DNA of 64,000 nucleotides. Origin: Deinococcus sp. QL22. Lineage in GTDB: Bacteria > Deinococcota > Deinococci > Deinococcales > Deinococcaceae. Positions 44,232-53,141 of this stretch are shown here, one piece after another. Numbering within the stretch: the stretch's first letter is position 1; each line of letters starts with the position of its first letter. The stretch is taken from assembly GCF_023370075.1 (NCBI RefSeq), contig NZ_CP097152.1:1-64000 (forward strand). The letters are read 5' to 3'. Under the pieces are notes generated by a model. It had not been told where the DNA came from. It saw only the letters and a list, made by a program, of their open reading frames with translations, and searched no databases. Both the position numbers and the translations under genes were made by a program.

Positions 44232-47200
44232 ATGTCAGAGCTGCCCATGCTTTTGTCCGATGTTCAGCTCTTAAGCCAGGTTGTCGGGTCTTCTGTTGTC
44301 GGCACCGTGATTACTGATGCTCTCCAAGACGACCAGCCGATGGTATATGTCAATCCGGCCTTCGAGCGCATGAGCGGCTACTTGGCTGCCGAGCTCCTCG
44401 GGCGGAACTGCCGCCTCCTGCAGGGGCACGACCGCGATCAGCCTGGCGTGCGTGAGATCCGGCAGGCGATCGAGCAGCAGCAGAGTGTGACGGTCACCCT
44501 GCGCAATTACCGCCAGGACGGCAGGCTGTTCTACAACGAGTTGACTCTCAGCCCACTCCGGAGCGCGGCCGGAACCGTCACACACTTCGTGGAATTCCAC
44601 AACGATGTGACCGCGCGCGAGGAAGCGAGGCAGCACGAGGCTCAGCTTCAGCAGCAGCTGGCCTCAACTCTCGGGCGAATGACCGATGGCTTCGTCTCGT
44701 TGGACCGAGACCTGAACTTCATCTACCTCAATGCTGCGGCAGCCAGCATCTCCGGACATCGTCCTGAAGACCTGACAGGTTACAACCTGCTGACGACATT
44801 CCCAGACCTTGCCGATAGCGCTGTGTTCCAAGCCATTGGGCGGGCCACGGACACGGGCACTGTTCAGAGCGCCGTGAGCCATCTGGAGCCATTCGGCACG
44901 GTTGAAGCAACTGCCTACCCGGCCGAAGACGGCATCTCGGTCTTCATCCGGGATATCACTGGACACCATCAGATGCAACAAGAGCTGCGGGTCAGCGAGG
45001 AACGCTTCTCAAAAGTCTTCCAGGCCAGTCCCATGCCTATCGTCATTACTCGCTGGAGTGATCAGCGGTTGATCGATGTCAACGAGGCGTTCCTGCACCA
45101 GGTCGGCTGCCTCCGGGAAGAGGTCATTGGCCGAACTTTTCAAGAGTCCGGCTTATGGGATGACAACCCTGACCACGACAGGCTCTCCAGCGCCTTGCAG
45201 GAAGGGAATTCGGTGCGGAGTCACGAGGTTCACCTGCGCACCAGCTCCGGCAAGGCACTTGACCTGGTGATCTCGATGGTGAGCGTCGAACTGGATGGGG
45301 AACTTTGTATGGTGAGCCTTGCCCGCGACATCACCTCGGAGAAGGCCGCTCAGGAGGTCCTAGTCGAGAGCGCGCAGAGTTACCGGCGCATTGCCACCGA
45401 GTTGCAACGGACGCTGGACCTGTCGCTGGATATGATCACGTCTTTTGACGCTGAGGGGCGCTTCGTCACAGTGAACGCGGCCTGTCAGCAGATTCTCGGC
45501 TACGCCCCTGAAGAACTGCTGGGCCGCCGCTACCTGGATTTCGTTCACCCGGATGACCGGGCCATGACGGAGTGGGAGGACGACAACATCACGGCCGGAA
45601 AGGCCACGGTAGTCTTCCAGAATCGGTACCTCCACCGCAGTGGTGCGGTGGTGTGGATTGAGTGGGCCGCAGTCGTCTTGCCAGGAGACCCGGTGATGTA
45701 CTGCGTGGCTCGCGACATCACTGAGCGCCGGGCCGCTGAGCAGGATCTGGCGTTCTTGGCCGCCATCGTTGAGGCCAGCCATGACTCCATCGTCGGGATG
45801 GAGCTTGACGACACCATCCGCTCATGGAATGCCGGGGCCGAGCGGTTGTACGGCTATCCGGCAGCTGAAGCGATCGGTCAGCCCATCACTCTGATTATTC
45901 CAAGTGAACTGCACGCTGAGAGTGTCGACGTTTTCCGGAGGGTCGCGCAGGGGGAACGGATTGACGCGTTCGAGTCCATTCGCATGGGCAAGGACGGTCA
46001 CCCAAGATCAGTGCTTGTGACGGTCTCCGCGGTCCTCGACGTTGCTGGCGAGGTGGTGGGTCTGTCCAAGATCACACGCGACATCAGTGCCCGTCTCGCT
46101 GCTGAGGAGCAAATCCAGACCCTTAACAAGGATCTTCGTCAACAACTGCGCCATGTCACCGGCCTGCGGACGATCGATCAGGCCATCGCCTCCAGCGGCG
46201 ACCTCTCCATGACCCTGGGCCTGATCCTGGATAACGTCGCGCAAGAACTCGGTGCGGACGCGGTGACCCTGCTGCTGCTCGACCCTCATACCCTGAACCT
46301 GGAGTATGCCGGCACCCGGGGGTTCGCTACGCCGCTTCAAGGATTGGCGGTGCGCGTCGGCAATGGTCTGGCGGGTGAAGTCGCGCTCAGCCGAAAAGCT
46401 CTGAACGTGCCTGAGTTGCAACATGCACCGATCTCGCCCGCCTGGCGCGAAGTGCTGAGCCGGGAGCGGCTCATGACCTATTACGGCGCGCCGCTGCTGG
46501 CGAAAGGGAAGGTGGTGGGTGTCATCGAGGTCCTGCACCAGGAGCCGTTTGACCCATCTGTGCGCTGGCTGGAGACCTTCGAGATGCTGACCGGTCAGGC
46601 GGCGATCGCGGTGGACAACGCGCGGCTGTTCGCCGAGTTGGAGCGCAAGAATCTTGAATTAAGGCTGGCGTACGACGAGACCATTGAGGGCTGGGCGAGA
46701 GCGCTCGATCTGCGCGACAAGGAAACCGAAGGGCACTCCCGGCGCGTGACGGAGACGACGGTCGAGCTGTGCCGACACCTCGGGCTCTCCTCGGACCAAC
46801 TGGTGGAGGTGCGCCGGGGCGCGTTGTTGCACGACATCGGGAAGATGGCGATTCCAGATGCGATTCTTCTGAAGCCAGGACAGCTGACTGAGGAAGAGTG
46901 GGTGTTGATGAAGGAGCATCCAGGCCACGCCGTGAAGTTGCTCTCACCGATCAAGTTCCTGCGCCCAGCCTTGGACATTCCGCAGTACCACCATGAGAAG
47001 TGGGATGGGACGGGCTACCCGGTCGGCCTTCAGGGCGAGGCGATCCCTTTAACGGCCCGGGCGTTCGCAGTGGTGGATGTGTTTGATGCGCTCACGAGTG
47101 ACCGCCCTTACCGCGCTGCCTGGACACGGGAGAGGGCCCTGAAGCACATTCAAAATGGTGCTGGCACCCACTTCGATCCGAGGGTCGTTGAAGCCTTCTT

Positions 47201-47267
47201 CCAGCTGTTCGGGGCTAAATCCTCAACCTGGCCAGCGTTGAACCAGAAGGCACCGCTCCAGCCCTGA
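44232..47267 (+). CDS. LOV-like/multi-PAS/GAF/HD-GYP phosphodiesterase
   Basis: 1011 residues from ATG 44232; an upstream open frame to 44064 lacks homology. A LOV-like PAS domain (about 12-128) with GRNCRLLQG (Cys60) and NYRQDGRLFYNEL, but FVEFHNDVT in place of FxGxQxDVT, so the signalling Gln is His123. Four further PAS domains span about 140-625, then GAF (about 640-800, LGADAVTLLLLDPHTLNLEY) and HD-GYP (about 835-1005) with LLHDIGKMAIPD and HHEKWDGTGYP. HD-GYP enzymes degrade c-di-GMP. Soluble, many sensory inputs. It is divergent to the LOV-GGDEF gene, forming a synthase/hydrolase pair. Confidence 0.92.
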   Translation: MSELPMLLSDVQLLSQVVGSSVVGTVITDALQDDQPMVYVNPAFERMSGYLAAELLGRNCRLLQGHDRDQPGVREIRQAIEQQQSVTVTLRNYRQDGRLFYNELTLSPLRSAAGTVTHFVEFHNDVTAREEARQHEAQLQQQLASTLGRMTDGFVSLDRDLNFIYLNAAAASISGHRPEDLTGYNLLTTFPDLADSAVFQAIGRATDTGTVQSAVSHLEPFGTVEATAYPAEDGISVFIRDITGHHQMQQELRVSEERFSKVFQASPMPIVITRWSDQRLIDVNEAFLHQVGCLREEVIGRTFQESGLWDDNPDHDRLSSALQEGNSVRSHEVHLRTSSGKALDLVISMVSVELDGELCMVSLARDITSEKAAQEVLVESAQSYRRIATELQRTLDLSLDMITSFDAEGRFVTVNAACQQILGYAPEELLGRRYLDFVHPDDRAMTEWEDDNITAGKATVVFQNRYLHRSGAVVWIEWAAVVLPGDPVMYCVARDITERRAAEQDLAFLAAIVEASHDSIVGMELDDTIRSWNAGAERLYGYPAAEAIGQPITLIIPSELHAESVDVFRRVAQGERIDAFESIRMGKDGHPRSVLVTVSAVLDVAGEVVGLSKITRDISARLAAEEQIQTLNKDLRQQLRHVTGLRTIDQAIASSGDLSMTLGLILDNVAQELGADAVTLLLLDPHTLNLEYAGTRGFATPLQGLAVRVGNGLAGEVALSRKALNVPELQHAPISPAWREVLSRERLMTYYGAPLLAKGKVVGVIEVLHQEPFDPSVRWLETFEMLTGQAAIAVDNARLFAELERKNLELRLAYDETIEGWARALDLRDKETEGHSRRVTETTVELCRHLGLSSDQLVEVRRGALLHDIGKMAIPDAILLKPGQLTEEEWVLMKEHPGHAVKLLSPIKFLRPALDIPQYHHEKWDGTGYPVGLQGEAIPLTARAFAVVDVFDALTSDRPYRAAWTRERALKHIQNGAGTHFDPRVVEAFFQLFGAKSSTWPALNQKAPLQP

Positions 47268-47555
47268 CTCTGAGATCCGGCGGCCGCAAGTCCTGCTGGA
47301 TTTGGTCGTGTACATCAAGAGGGTGAGGCAATGTCCTGAAATGTCTTCCATACCCGACGAGCCCGCGCCGCCCAGTTCGTGGCGGTGTGTCTCCGGTTCA
47401 TCATGTTCAACACAAGGTTGGGCTCGCCGTGGCCTTTGAACAGGCTGCTCTTCCAGCCACCTGACCGTAGAAGTTGACCGGTTCCGCCGCTCGCAGGCCA
47501 TGACGGCGACTTTCACGCAGGCATGTGGCTGACGTCAATTCCATCGAGCTCTATG
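47268..47555. other. Intergenic, no gene seen
   Basis: No protein-like frame on either strand between the HD-GYP gene and the GGDEF relic. Confidence 0.4.
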
Positions 47556-49690
47556 AATGCTTCCCTGCGTCACCACACTGGTTCTTTCCGTGACGCTTGG
47601 GCTGGTACATCGCGGCGTCTGCGACCTGCAGCACAGCCTGAGCATTCAAGTCAGAGGTCGTGACGCCCACGCTTGAGGTCACCCAGACCTCTCTTCATAA
47701 GGTGGCGCACACGCAGCCACCAGCCGCTCTCCCAGAACACCCGCCTGGGTCGGACTGGAAATGCCTCGCCACAAGACCATGAACTCGTCTCCCACGAGGC
47801 GGGCCACCACATCCCCGGAGCGTACGATCCTGGACAGCCGCCGCGCCACTTCTTGCGGCAGGATGTCACCTGCGGCATATCCCAGAGCGTCATCAACCGC
47901 CTTGAAACCGTCGAGGTCGACAAATCCGACGGCGAACGCTGTGTCATGAGTGTGAAGCTGGCCGAGGGCCTTCTGGAGTTGGGGATGAAGTGAACGCGGT
48001 TCGGAAGGCCCGTCAGCGGATCGTGTTCCAGTTCGCGCTGCATGCCCTGCCGGATTTGAATGTTTTCTTTCACATCGGTGAATGAAGCCACCGTCTGGCT
48101 GTCCACTGGAAAAGCGTTGACCTGCAACCACCGCTGTACGTTGAGCTGAGGCTACCCTGCTGACGGCCTGACACAATTTATGAGGGAGAGCGAAATCTGA
48201 GCACCCAGCCGCCTTCTAAAGCGTCCACAGAACTGACATGCGATTTCTTGCGACGTCCGGGAGGCGCCGGATCGGCGCCTCCTTGGAGCGTCAGGCGGTT
48301 GAGTACTGCCTGCCCCCGGCTCAGCGCGAAGTGGACGCCGCGTAAACCAAGTTTCAAATAGCTCAGGGCGCGGTTCCAATGGGGATCAATGGTTCTGCGC
48401 ACACCCTGCTGCACGAGCTGGAGTCCTTCGGAGACGAGCAGGAGCGTGGCCACAGAGATCACCAGGATCAGGCGTTCGAGGCTGGCGGCATCACGCAGTT
48501 TGGAGTCCTCCAGACCGAAGAGGCCACTCTTATCATCCAAGAATCCTTCCTCTATTTGGAAGCGCTCGCCGTACTCAGCAAACGTTGCACGACTGGTGGG
48601 TTCATCGCTCACCACCTGCCACTGCTCTGGGCCGTCCGTGGACGGCCCAGAGCCACGCACCGGCCCAAATCGGTGTCCGGTGATCGTGACGTTGTGGAAG
48701 CAGCGCGTTTCGCGCGCTGCGAGTTTGATTTCCCGATGGTGCAGACCCGTTGCCCGTCTGGAGCGGCCAGAATCAGGCTCGATTTGATGCGGATGCGGAA
48801 GTGCCATCCGCAGACGCGGAGCCAGCCCATCAAGGCCGTGTCGCAAAAACCCCGATCCGCCAGGAGTCGAACATCGTGCAGCCCAAGAAAATCCAGCAGG
48901 CCTTTGACCTCGGCGAGGACAGGCAGGAGTTGTTCGGTGCCGACCTGAGCACTGGCATGCTCTAGGACGCGGGAGACGAGCGGTACCGCGCGTCCCCGGT
49001 AGAGGACGGCCACCCGGATCAGACAGAAGCGTCCGAACAGGATGCTGGTGTCCAGCGCCAGCGTCAGGGAATGCGGGCCCCAATCCCGCAAGGCTCGGGT
49101 AATCAGGGGGCCATACACACTGCCAGGGGCGATGGCTGGATTCTCCAGCCACCGTCGGCAGCGACGTTCGGTGCTCTGGGCGACCGTGGCCTGGGAGTGG
49201 ATGTGCGGCAGCCAGGAGGGAATGGAAACGCTCTGGGACAGCACCAAGCCGCTGACCATCCAGGCCAGCGTACGGGCGTTGCGGACGTCGTTCCACAGGG
49301 CGGGGTGGAGGTGGGGCAGGATCGCTTGGTACAGTCGGGGGGCGTCCCCGGTGGCATTTTCGGTCTTCACAAACAGAAAGTGTCCCCTACCGGGGACGCT
49401 TTCTCATAAATTGTGTCAGGCCATCAGGGCTACCCTGTCTGGAGCACTAGGGACATGGGCAGCTCGCCGTGCGAGATCGGCTCACCATCTAAACCCTGGA
49501 CTTGCCGTCTCAACGTCACGAAGTGCTCATGGGTCAGCTTGTTGTCCGGAGCGCCCAGCAACTGCGCAGACCGGGGATTAAAGCTCCGCAGCTGAAAAGC
49601 ATCACCCATTACCAGGACACCTTCGTGAAGTCCTCCGACCATCACCTGAAGCCACGCATGCGCGAACTGACGCTTCAGCGTCAGGGCAAG
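47556..49690 (-). pseudogene. PAS-GGDEF protein gene split by an IS4-type element
   Basis: The 5' part (about 49690-49438) encodes a PAS domain (QVMVGGLHEGVLVMGDAF, ISHGELPMSLVLQTG). The 3' part (48149-47556) continues VNAFPVDSQTVASFTDVK, HDPLTGLPNR, FVDLDGFKAVDDALGY, VVARLVGDEF with an upstream RSGD inhibitory site, and VADAAMYQPKRHGKN. An IS4-family element at 48160-49427 sits between them. Even without the element the joined sequence has a TAG at the junction and at least two frameshifts, so decay is older than, or independent of, the insertion. Confidence 0.8.
48160..49427 (-). mobile_element. IS4-family element with 10-bp target duplication
   Basis: 1268 bp with ends CTGACGGCCTGACACAATTT (left) and, reversed, CTGATGGCCTGACACAATTT (right). 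The direct repeat GGCTACCCTG flanks it at 48150-48159 and 49428-49437. The minus-strand transposase starts at 49370 ([19 protein letters not shown]), with catalytic contexts [25 protein letters not shown] and a C-terminal [19 protein letters not shown] one-base shift near 48745 separates the second and third catalytic residues. The duplication points to a recent insertion despite the broken transposase. Confidence 0.88.
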
Positions 49691-49742
49691 CAGGGCCGTC
49701 GCTTCCTGGAGGACCGACTTGTCAGGAAGAGGGTGCGATCCT

Positions 49743-49901
49743 GTTGAAGGGCGCATCGGGGGCCGTCGTCCCAAGCTCCCCACGCTGGCGGGCGAGGAGC
49801 TGATCCGCAGCGTGCGGGAAGAACGGTACTCCATGGCCAAAGCCGCTCGACTGTTCGGGGTACATCCTTCGGCAGCGACGTGGCTGATGGCCCAGGTCTG
49901 A
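49743..49901 (+). pseudogene. Serine recombinase C-terminal HTH fragment
   Basis: The plus strand reads EGRIGGRRPKLPTLAGEEL, IRSVREERYSMAKAARLFGV and HPSAATWLMAQV before a stop. Gly-Arg-x-Pro-Lys-Leu followed by an HTH (SMAKAARLFGVHPSA) is the Hin/resolvase C-terminal DNA-binding domain. The catalytic N-terminal domain is absent. The fragment abuts the PAS-GGDEF relic. Confidence 0.6.
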
Positions 49902-50105
49902 CTGGACACGTTCTGAGCTGCTCACGCCCCGTTGAAACCGCAGACGTCCACTGACCGGCGCTGAGCAGAGACGTTCCCTTGGTCCTTCCAGCCCGCCACG
50001 GGGAGGGTTGGACACAGGCGGGGTGCAGCCCCCTGCCCCCGCAACCAAGCCTTGGCCTTTCTCGATGAGAGAAACCTGCAACAGCCCTTGGGCTAGCCTC
50101 TGGGG

Positions 50106-51149
50106 GTGTCCGTGCCCCGCTTCCTCTCCCGACACGGCCGTTATCTCAAAGAAACCCAGCGGCAGCTGTACCAGACCGTCGCCGCCCTGTCCATGACGGT
50201 TCAACTGGTGATCGCAGGGATAGACGCCATCCGTCCGGTCGGTCAGTGGCCGCTGGAACCGTTGATCGGCGCCGCCATCTGCGGCGTCACCGCCGCACTG
50301 CTGCGCTACACCCAGCTCCCCTGGCGCTGGATGGAGTACGGCATTCTCGCTGCCGCCAGCCTGAGTGTGACTGGACAGCTCGCGCTGGCCGTGCCACCTG
50401 CGCCGTCTCCGCGGCTGCTGTTCACAGGCGTGTTCCTGTTCCTGGCCGGTTTTACCGTCCTGCAGGCCCGCTGGGCCAGCCTGTACGCTCTGAGCGTATT
50501 CACTGCTTTTGGCGCGGTCACCTTGCTGCGGGGCGGAGACCTGACCCTGCTGGCCGAACTCGGCCTGAGCGGGATCCTCAGTGCGCACCTGTCTATCTAT
50601 GGACGTCAGCTCTCCGCAGAGCGCGCCGAGGTGGCGGTGATGCAGCGGCTGGCCCACACCGACGCCCTGACCGGTCTGGAGAACCGCCGGGCCATGACGG
50701 CCCATCTTGAGACGGCTCTGGCGGCCACACCCGGAGCACTGGTGACGGTGCTGCTTCTGGACATCGACCACTTCAAGGAGGTCAACGATCGGTGGGGCCA
50801 CGCGGTGGGGGATCAGGTGCTCAAAGTGGTGGCGGAGCGGCTGAAGGTCACGGTCGGCACCCAGGGGCAGGTGGCCCGCTGGGGCGGCGAAGAGTTTCTG
50901 ATCACGCTGTCCCGCTTAGATCCAGTCCCCTTGAGGGCGCTGGCCGAGGAGTTGAGGCAGGCGATGGTGCCGCCGGCTCCAGGGGTTCCGCCCGTGACCT
51001 TCAGCATCGGGGTGGCCGGGCGGGACGAGGTATCGACCCTGGACGAGTGGTTGCAGCTGGCCGACGCCCGGCTGTACCAGGCCAAGCAGACGGGCCGCAA
51101 CAGGGTCGAAGGACTGCCTGTCGATCCCCCGCTGGAGCCCAAAGCGTGA
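50106..51149 (+). CDS. Membrane-bound GGDEF diguanylate cyclase
   Basis: 347 residues from GTG 50106. The N-terminal half (about 28-175) holds five or six hydrophobic helices (PLIGAAICGVTAALLRY, YGILAAASLSVTG, LLFTGVFLFLAGFTVL, LYALSVFTAFGAVTLL). It is a 5TM-like sensor with a short loop and cytoplasmic C-terminus. GGDEF at about 185-340: DALTGLENRRAM, LLLDIDHFKEVND and intact ARWGGEEFLI. No RxxD inhibitory site. It should make c-di-GMP at the membrane. A later ATG exists in LSMTV, but it would remove the first part of the membrane domain. Confidence 0.9.
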   Translation: MSVPRFLSRHGRYLKETQRQLYQTVAALSMTVQLVIAGIDAIRPVGQWPLEPLIGAAICGVTAALLRYTQLPWRWMEYGILAAASLSVTGQLALAVPPAPSPRLLFTGVFLFLAGFTVLQARWASLYALSVFTAFGAVTLLRGGDLTLLAELGLSGILSAHLSIYGRQLSAERAEVAVMQRLAHTDALTGLENRRAMTAHLETALAATPGALVTVLLLDIDHFKEVNDRWGHAVGDQVLKVVAERLKVTVGTQGQVARWGGEEFLITLSRLDPVPLRALAEELRQAMVPPAPGVPPVTFSIGVAGRDEVSTLDEWLQLADARLYQAKQTGRNRVEGLPVDPPLEPKA

Positions 51150-51189
51150 CTGAGGAGGTCAGTACAGCGCTGCGGGCACCAGTCGGACA

Positions 51190-51676
51190 ATGACCGCTGG
51201 GCCGCCGTACCTGAAGAACGTGTCCGAGGCGGAAGTGGACAGATCCAGCCTGCGGGTTCAAGGCGCTGCGCAAGGCCCTGGTCAAGCAGATGCCCACCGA
51301 CCTTGCGGAGATCACCCGCACCGACAACCTCAGCCGCGAACTCTGGCTCAAATTCATCGTGGACGAAATTCGGAACGTCACGTTGGTGGCCCGGTTGGAA
51401 GCGGCTACCAGCAACGACAACATGATCATGCTAGCCGTGCGCAGCCTCGACGGCCTGATCGGGGCGATGAAGCCCCCCAAGGTTGTCGTACTCAGCGTGT
51501 CTGCCGGTAAGAAAGTGCTGGGGCCAGTGGATCTCTCGCACCTCGATTCGCACCTGCTGGAAGGGGCACGGTGGGCGGCAAGCTGGGCAAGGGCGTCGTC
51601 AGGGTTTAGCTCACAGCGGCAGAGTGCTCCAGATGCCATAACCTCGTCTTCGGGCAGCGGCCACTCCCAGCTGTAA
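51190..51676 (+). pseudogene. Hypothetical protein, frameshift near the N-terminus
   Basis: ATG 51190 gives TAGPPYLKNVSEAEVDRSSL. A one-base shift near 51260 leads into a protein-like frame: FKALRKALVKQMPTDLAEIT, ELWLKFIVDEIRNVTLVARL, NDNMIMLAVRSLDGLIGAMK and VVVLSVSAGKKVLGPVDLS. The helical N-terminal part and the central segment resemble small phage or plasmid proteins, but no family is recognised. The 3' 70 bp overlap a minus-strand relic. Confidence 0.45.
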
Positions 51677-51740
51677 GCGGCGGCCACAGCCTGGTCGAGG
51701 CGGGCGTAGGCCGTGACCAGTGCGGAGACGGGGTGCACTG
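51606..51740 (-). pseudogene. Possible DNA methylase C-terminal fragment
   Basis: The minus strand reads HPVSALVTAYARLDQAVAAA and YSWEWPLPEDEVMASGAL. The pattern xLDxAVxxAYGWxxxLxDEE near a C-terminus is seen in large bacterial DNA methylase/restriction fusion proteins. The usual LLALNLxRA ending is altered. A short relic only; the assignment is weak. Confidence 0.3.
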
Positions 51741-51804
51741 TCGTGTCTCGCGCCGCCTCACGACGTCGTTCTCTCGTCCGGTCATAGATGGCTTGAGCAC
51801 GCGG

Positions 51805-52035
51805 CTAGGACGCGACGTTCACACGCATCTGAATCGCCATGAGCTTGCTGTTGAGTTCGATGACCTCCACGCGGGCGGCGCGTTCCTCCACCCGGTTGTT
51901 GCCCAGCCAGACGGCGGCCCGGAACCGGGCCTCGGCCAACACAATCTGGCGCTGCAGATCAGTTTCGACCCCCGCAAGGTGAACAGCGTCGCACGGCAAA
52001 CTGTTGAGCCAGTGTTGCCAGTCTCCGGCCCTCAT
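51805..52035 (-). CDS. Small coiled-coil protein, paralog of 53142-53408
   Basis: 76 residues from ATG 52035: MRAGDWQHWLNSLPCD, VETDLQRQIVLAEARF and VEVIELNSKLMAIQMRV. It aligns without gaps to the first 75 residues of the protein at 53142-53408 (W-x2-W, LPxD, DLQxQ, ELNSxL conserved). A Trp-rich start followed by two amphipathic helices suggests a helical hairpin or coiled-coil dimer. No signal. Unknown family. A longer frame back to 52131 has no support. Confidence 0.6.
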   Translation of the reverse strand: MRAGDWQHWLNSLPCDAVHLAGVETDLQRQIVLAEARFRAAVWLGNNRVEERAARVEVIELNSKLMAIQMRVNVAS

Positions 52036-52226
52036 GCCCGGCCTGCTGCGAAAAGGACTGTGGAGGTCAAGATGAAGAGATTCATACAGAGCAACGTACC
52101 GTGAGAGCGCCCGGAGAGAGCGCCAGAACACTAAATTCAGGCTTCAGTCATCGGTGGCCCCCCACGTTCTGAGCATCACATGAAGATCGAGCGAGGACAA
52201 TCGTAAGTCCGCCCGTGAATGCAGAA

Positions 52227-52258
52227 ACGCCCCCGCCATCCAGCCGAAGCTGGGGCGT
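52227..52258 (-). terminator. UUCG-capped terminator, copy 2
   Basis: ACGCCCC (52227-52233) pairs with GGGGCGT (52252-52258) around an inner CAGC-TTCG-GCTG (minus strand), the same loop as at 6110-6151. It directly follows the stop of the gene at 52259-52651; T-run short (TTTC). Confidence 0.75.
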
Positions 52259-52651
52259 CTATTGGTGGAGTGTACGGCGGGTGAATCCTTCGAAACCTTT
52301 GGGCGGTAACCCCTTCACCAGTTCCGCCTGAATGAGCGCGTCCACGTCCTCTGTCACCTGTTGCTGTGTTTTCTGTTTCCATTTCAGCGCCACAAAAGGC
52401 AACTCGACCCCCGCCAGCGTCGCCGTGTTGACCTCATACGTCTTTACAGTGACGGTGACGACATCTGGTTCCCTGGCTGGCCAAGCTTGCACGTACACGG
52501 TACAGTCCGCGGGCAGGCGCTCTTCAAGGTCTTGCTTGAGCTGTTCCAGGTGGACAGGGTGTGTTTGGGAGGGCATGTTCCGCAGCCTAAGCGCAGGGGA
52601 ATCACCGCTGTCTGACGGGGACGTCGGGGGGCAGCTAAAGGAATCGGCCAA
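52259..52651 (-). CDS. Small conserved hypothetical protein (intact paralog)
   Basis: 130 residues; the likely start is at 52651 or the internal ATG of NMPSQTHPVHLEQLK. Contains LEQLKQDLEERLPADCTVYV, PDVVTVTVKTYEVNTATLAG, VELPFVALKWKQKTQQQ and AELVKGLPPKGFEGFTRRTL. Alpha-beta composition, no signal or membrane segment. A frameshifted paralog with the same terminator is at 6157-6542, so the gene and 3' hairpin have been duplicated together over about 46 kb. Function unknown. Confidence 0.65.
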   Translation of the reverse strand: MADSFSCPPTSPSDSGDSPALRLRNMPSQTHPVHLEQLKQDLEERLPADCTVYVQAWPAREPDVVTVTVKTYEVNTATLAGVELPFVALKWKQKTQQQVTEDVDALIQAELVKGLPPKGFEGFTRRTLHQ

Positions 52652-53141
52652 TGCCCCACGCAGCTTCAGATTGGGCCCTTCACGTGACAGCCAGGCCCTC
52701 GGTCTTGGCGGGAGTTGGCGTCCAAGAAGTCGGCGAGTTCGATTGAGCTGAGGTCACGCAGGTGCATTGGCGGTGGATAAAGGGAAGAGCCCCCCTTACA
52801 ACCAGAGCTAGGGTGGGGGCATGGTCGAGCTCTCACTCACCACGGCAGCCCACGCCACGTTCAGCGTCAGCCACCGCAGCGTCTGGACGAGGGTGAGCGT
52901 TTGCCTCTACGCCAAAAGCCGCCCAGCCCGTATGCTCGGCAAATGCTCCTCTGCCTCTTCTGATGTTGACCTGACGTTAAAATTAAATATAAAAGTTTGC
53001 TCCTTCATGTATGGAGTTTTAATGAAAAATTGGCTTTCATGTGTAAGAGAGTTGTAAGAGGAATTGGTGTAGACGCCGGGTGAGGCTGCATGAAGAAGCT
53101 TCCTGCGTCCCAGCCAAAGCAGGGGCGGGATGGCGTGCAGA
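52652..53141. other. Intergenic region with AT-rich block
   Basis: No supported gene. 52970-53060 is sharply AT-rich for this replicon (AAAATTAAATATAAAAG; TTTTAATGAAAAATTGG), which suggests a promoter or foreign DNA. 53092-53128 holds a worn relative of the UUCG hairpin (CCCAGCCAAAGCAGGGG) just after the gene at 53142. Confidence 0.45.

Noticed and set aside
49722..50801. Minus-strand frame of about 359 codons opposite the membrane GGDEF gene
   Set aside because: Gln/Gly/His-rich with no domain; the plus strand has membrane helices and an intact GGEEF.
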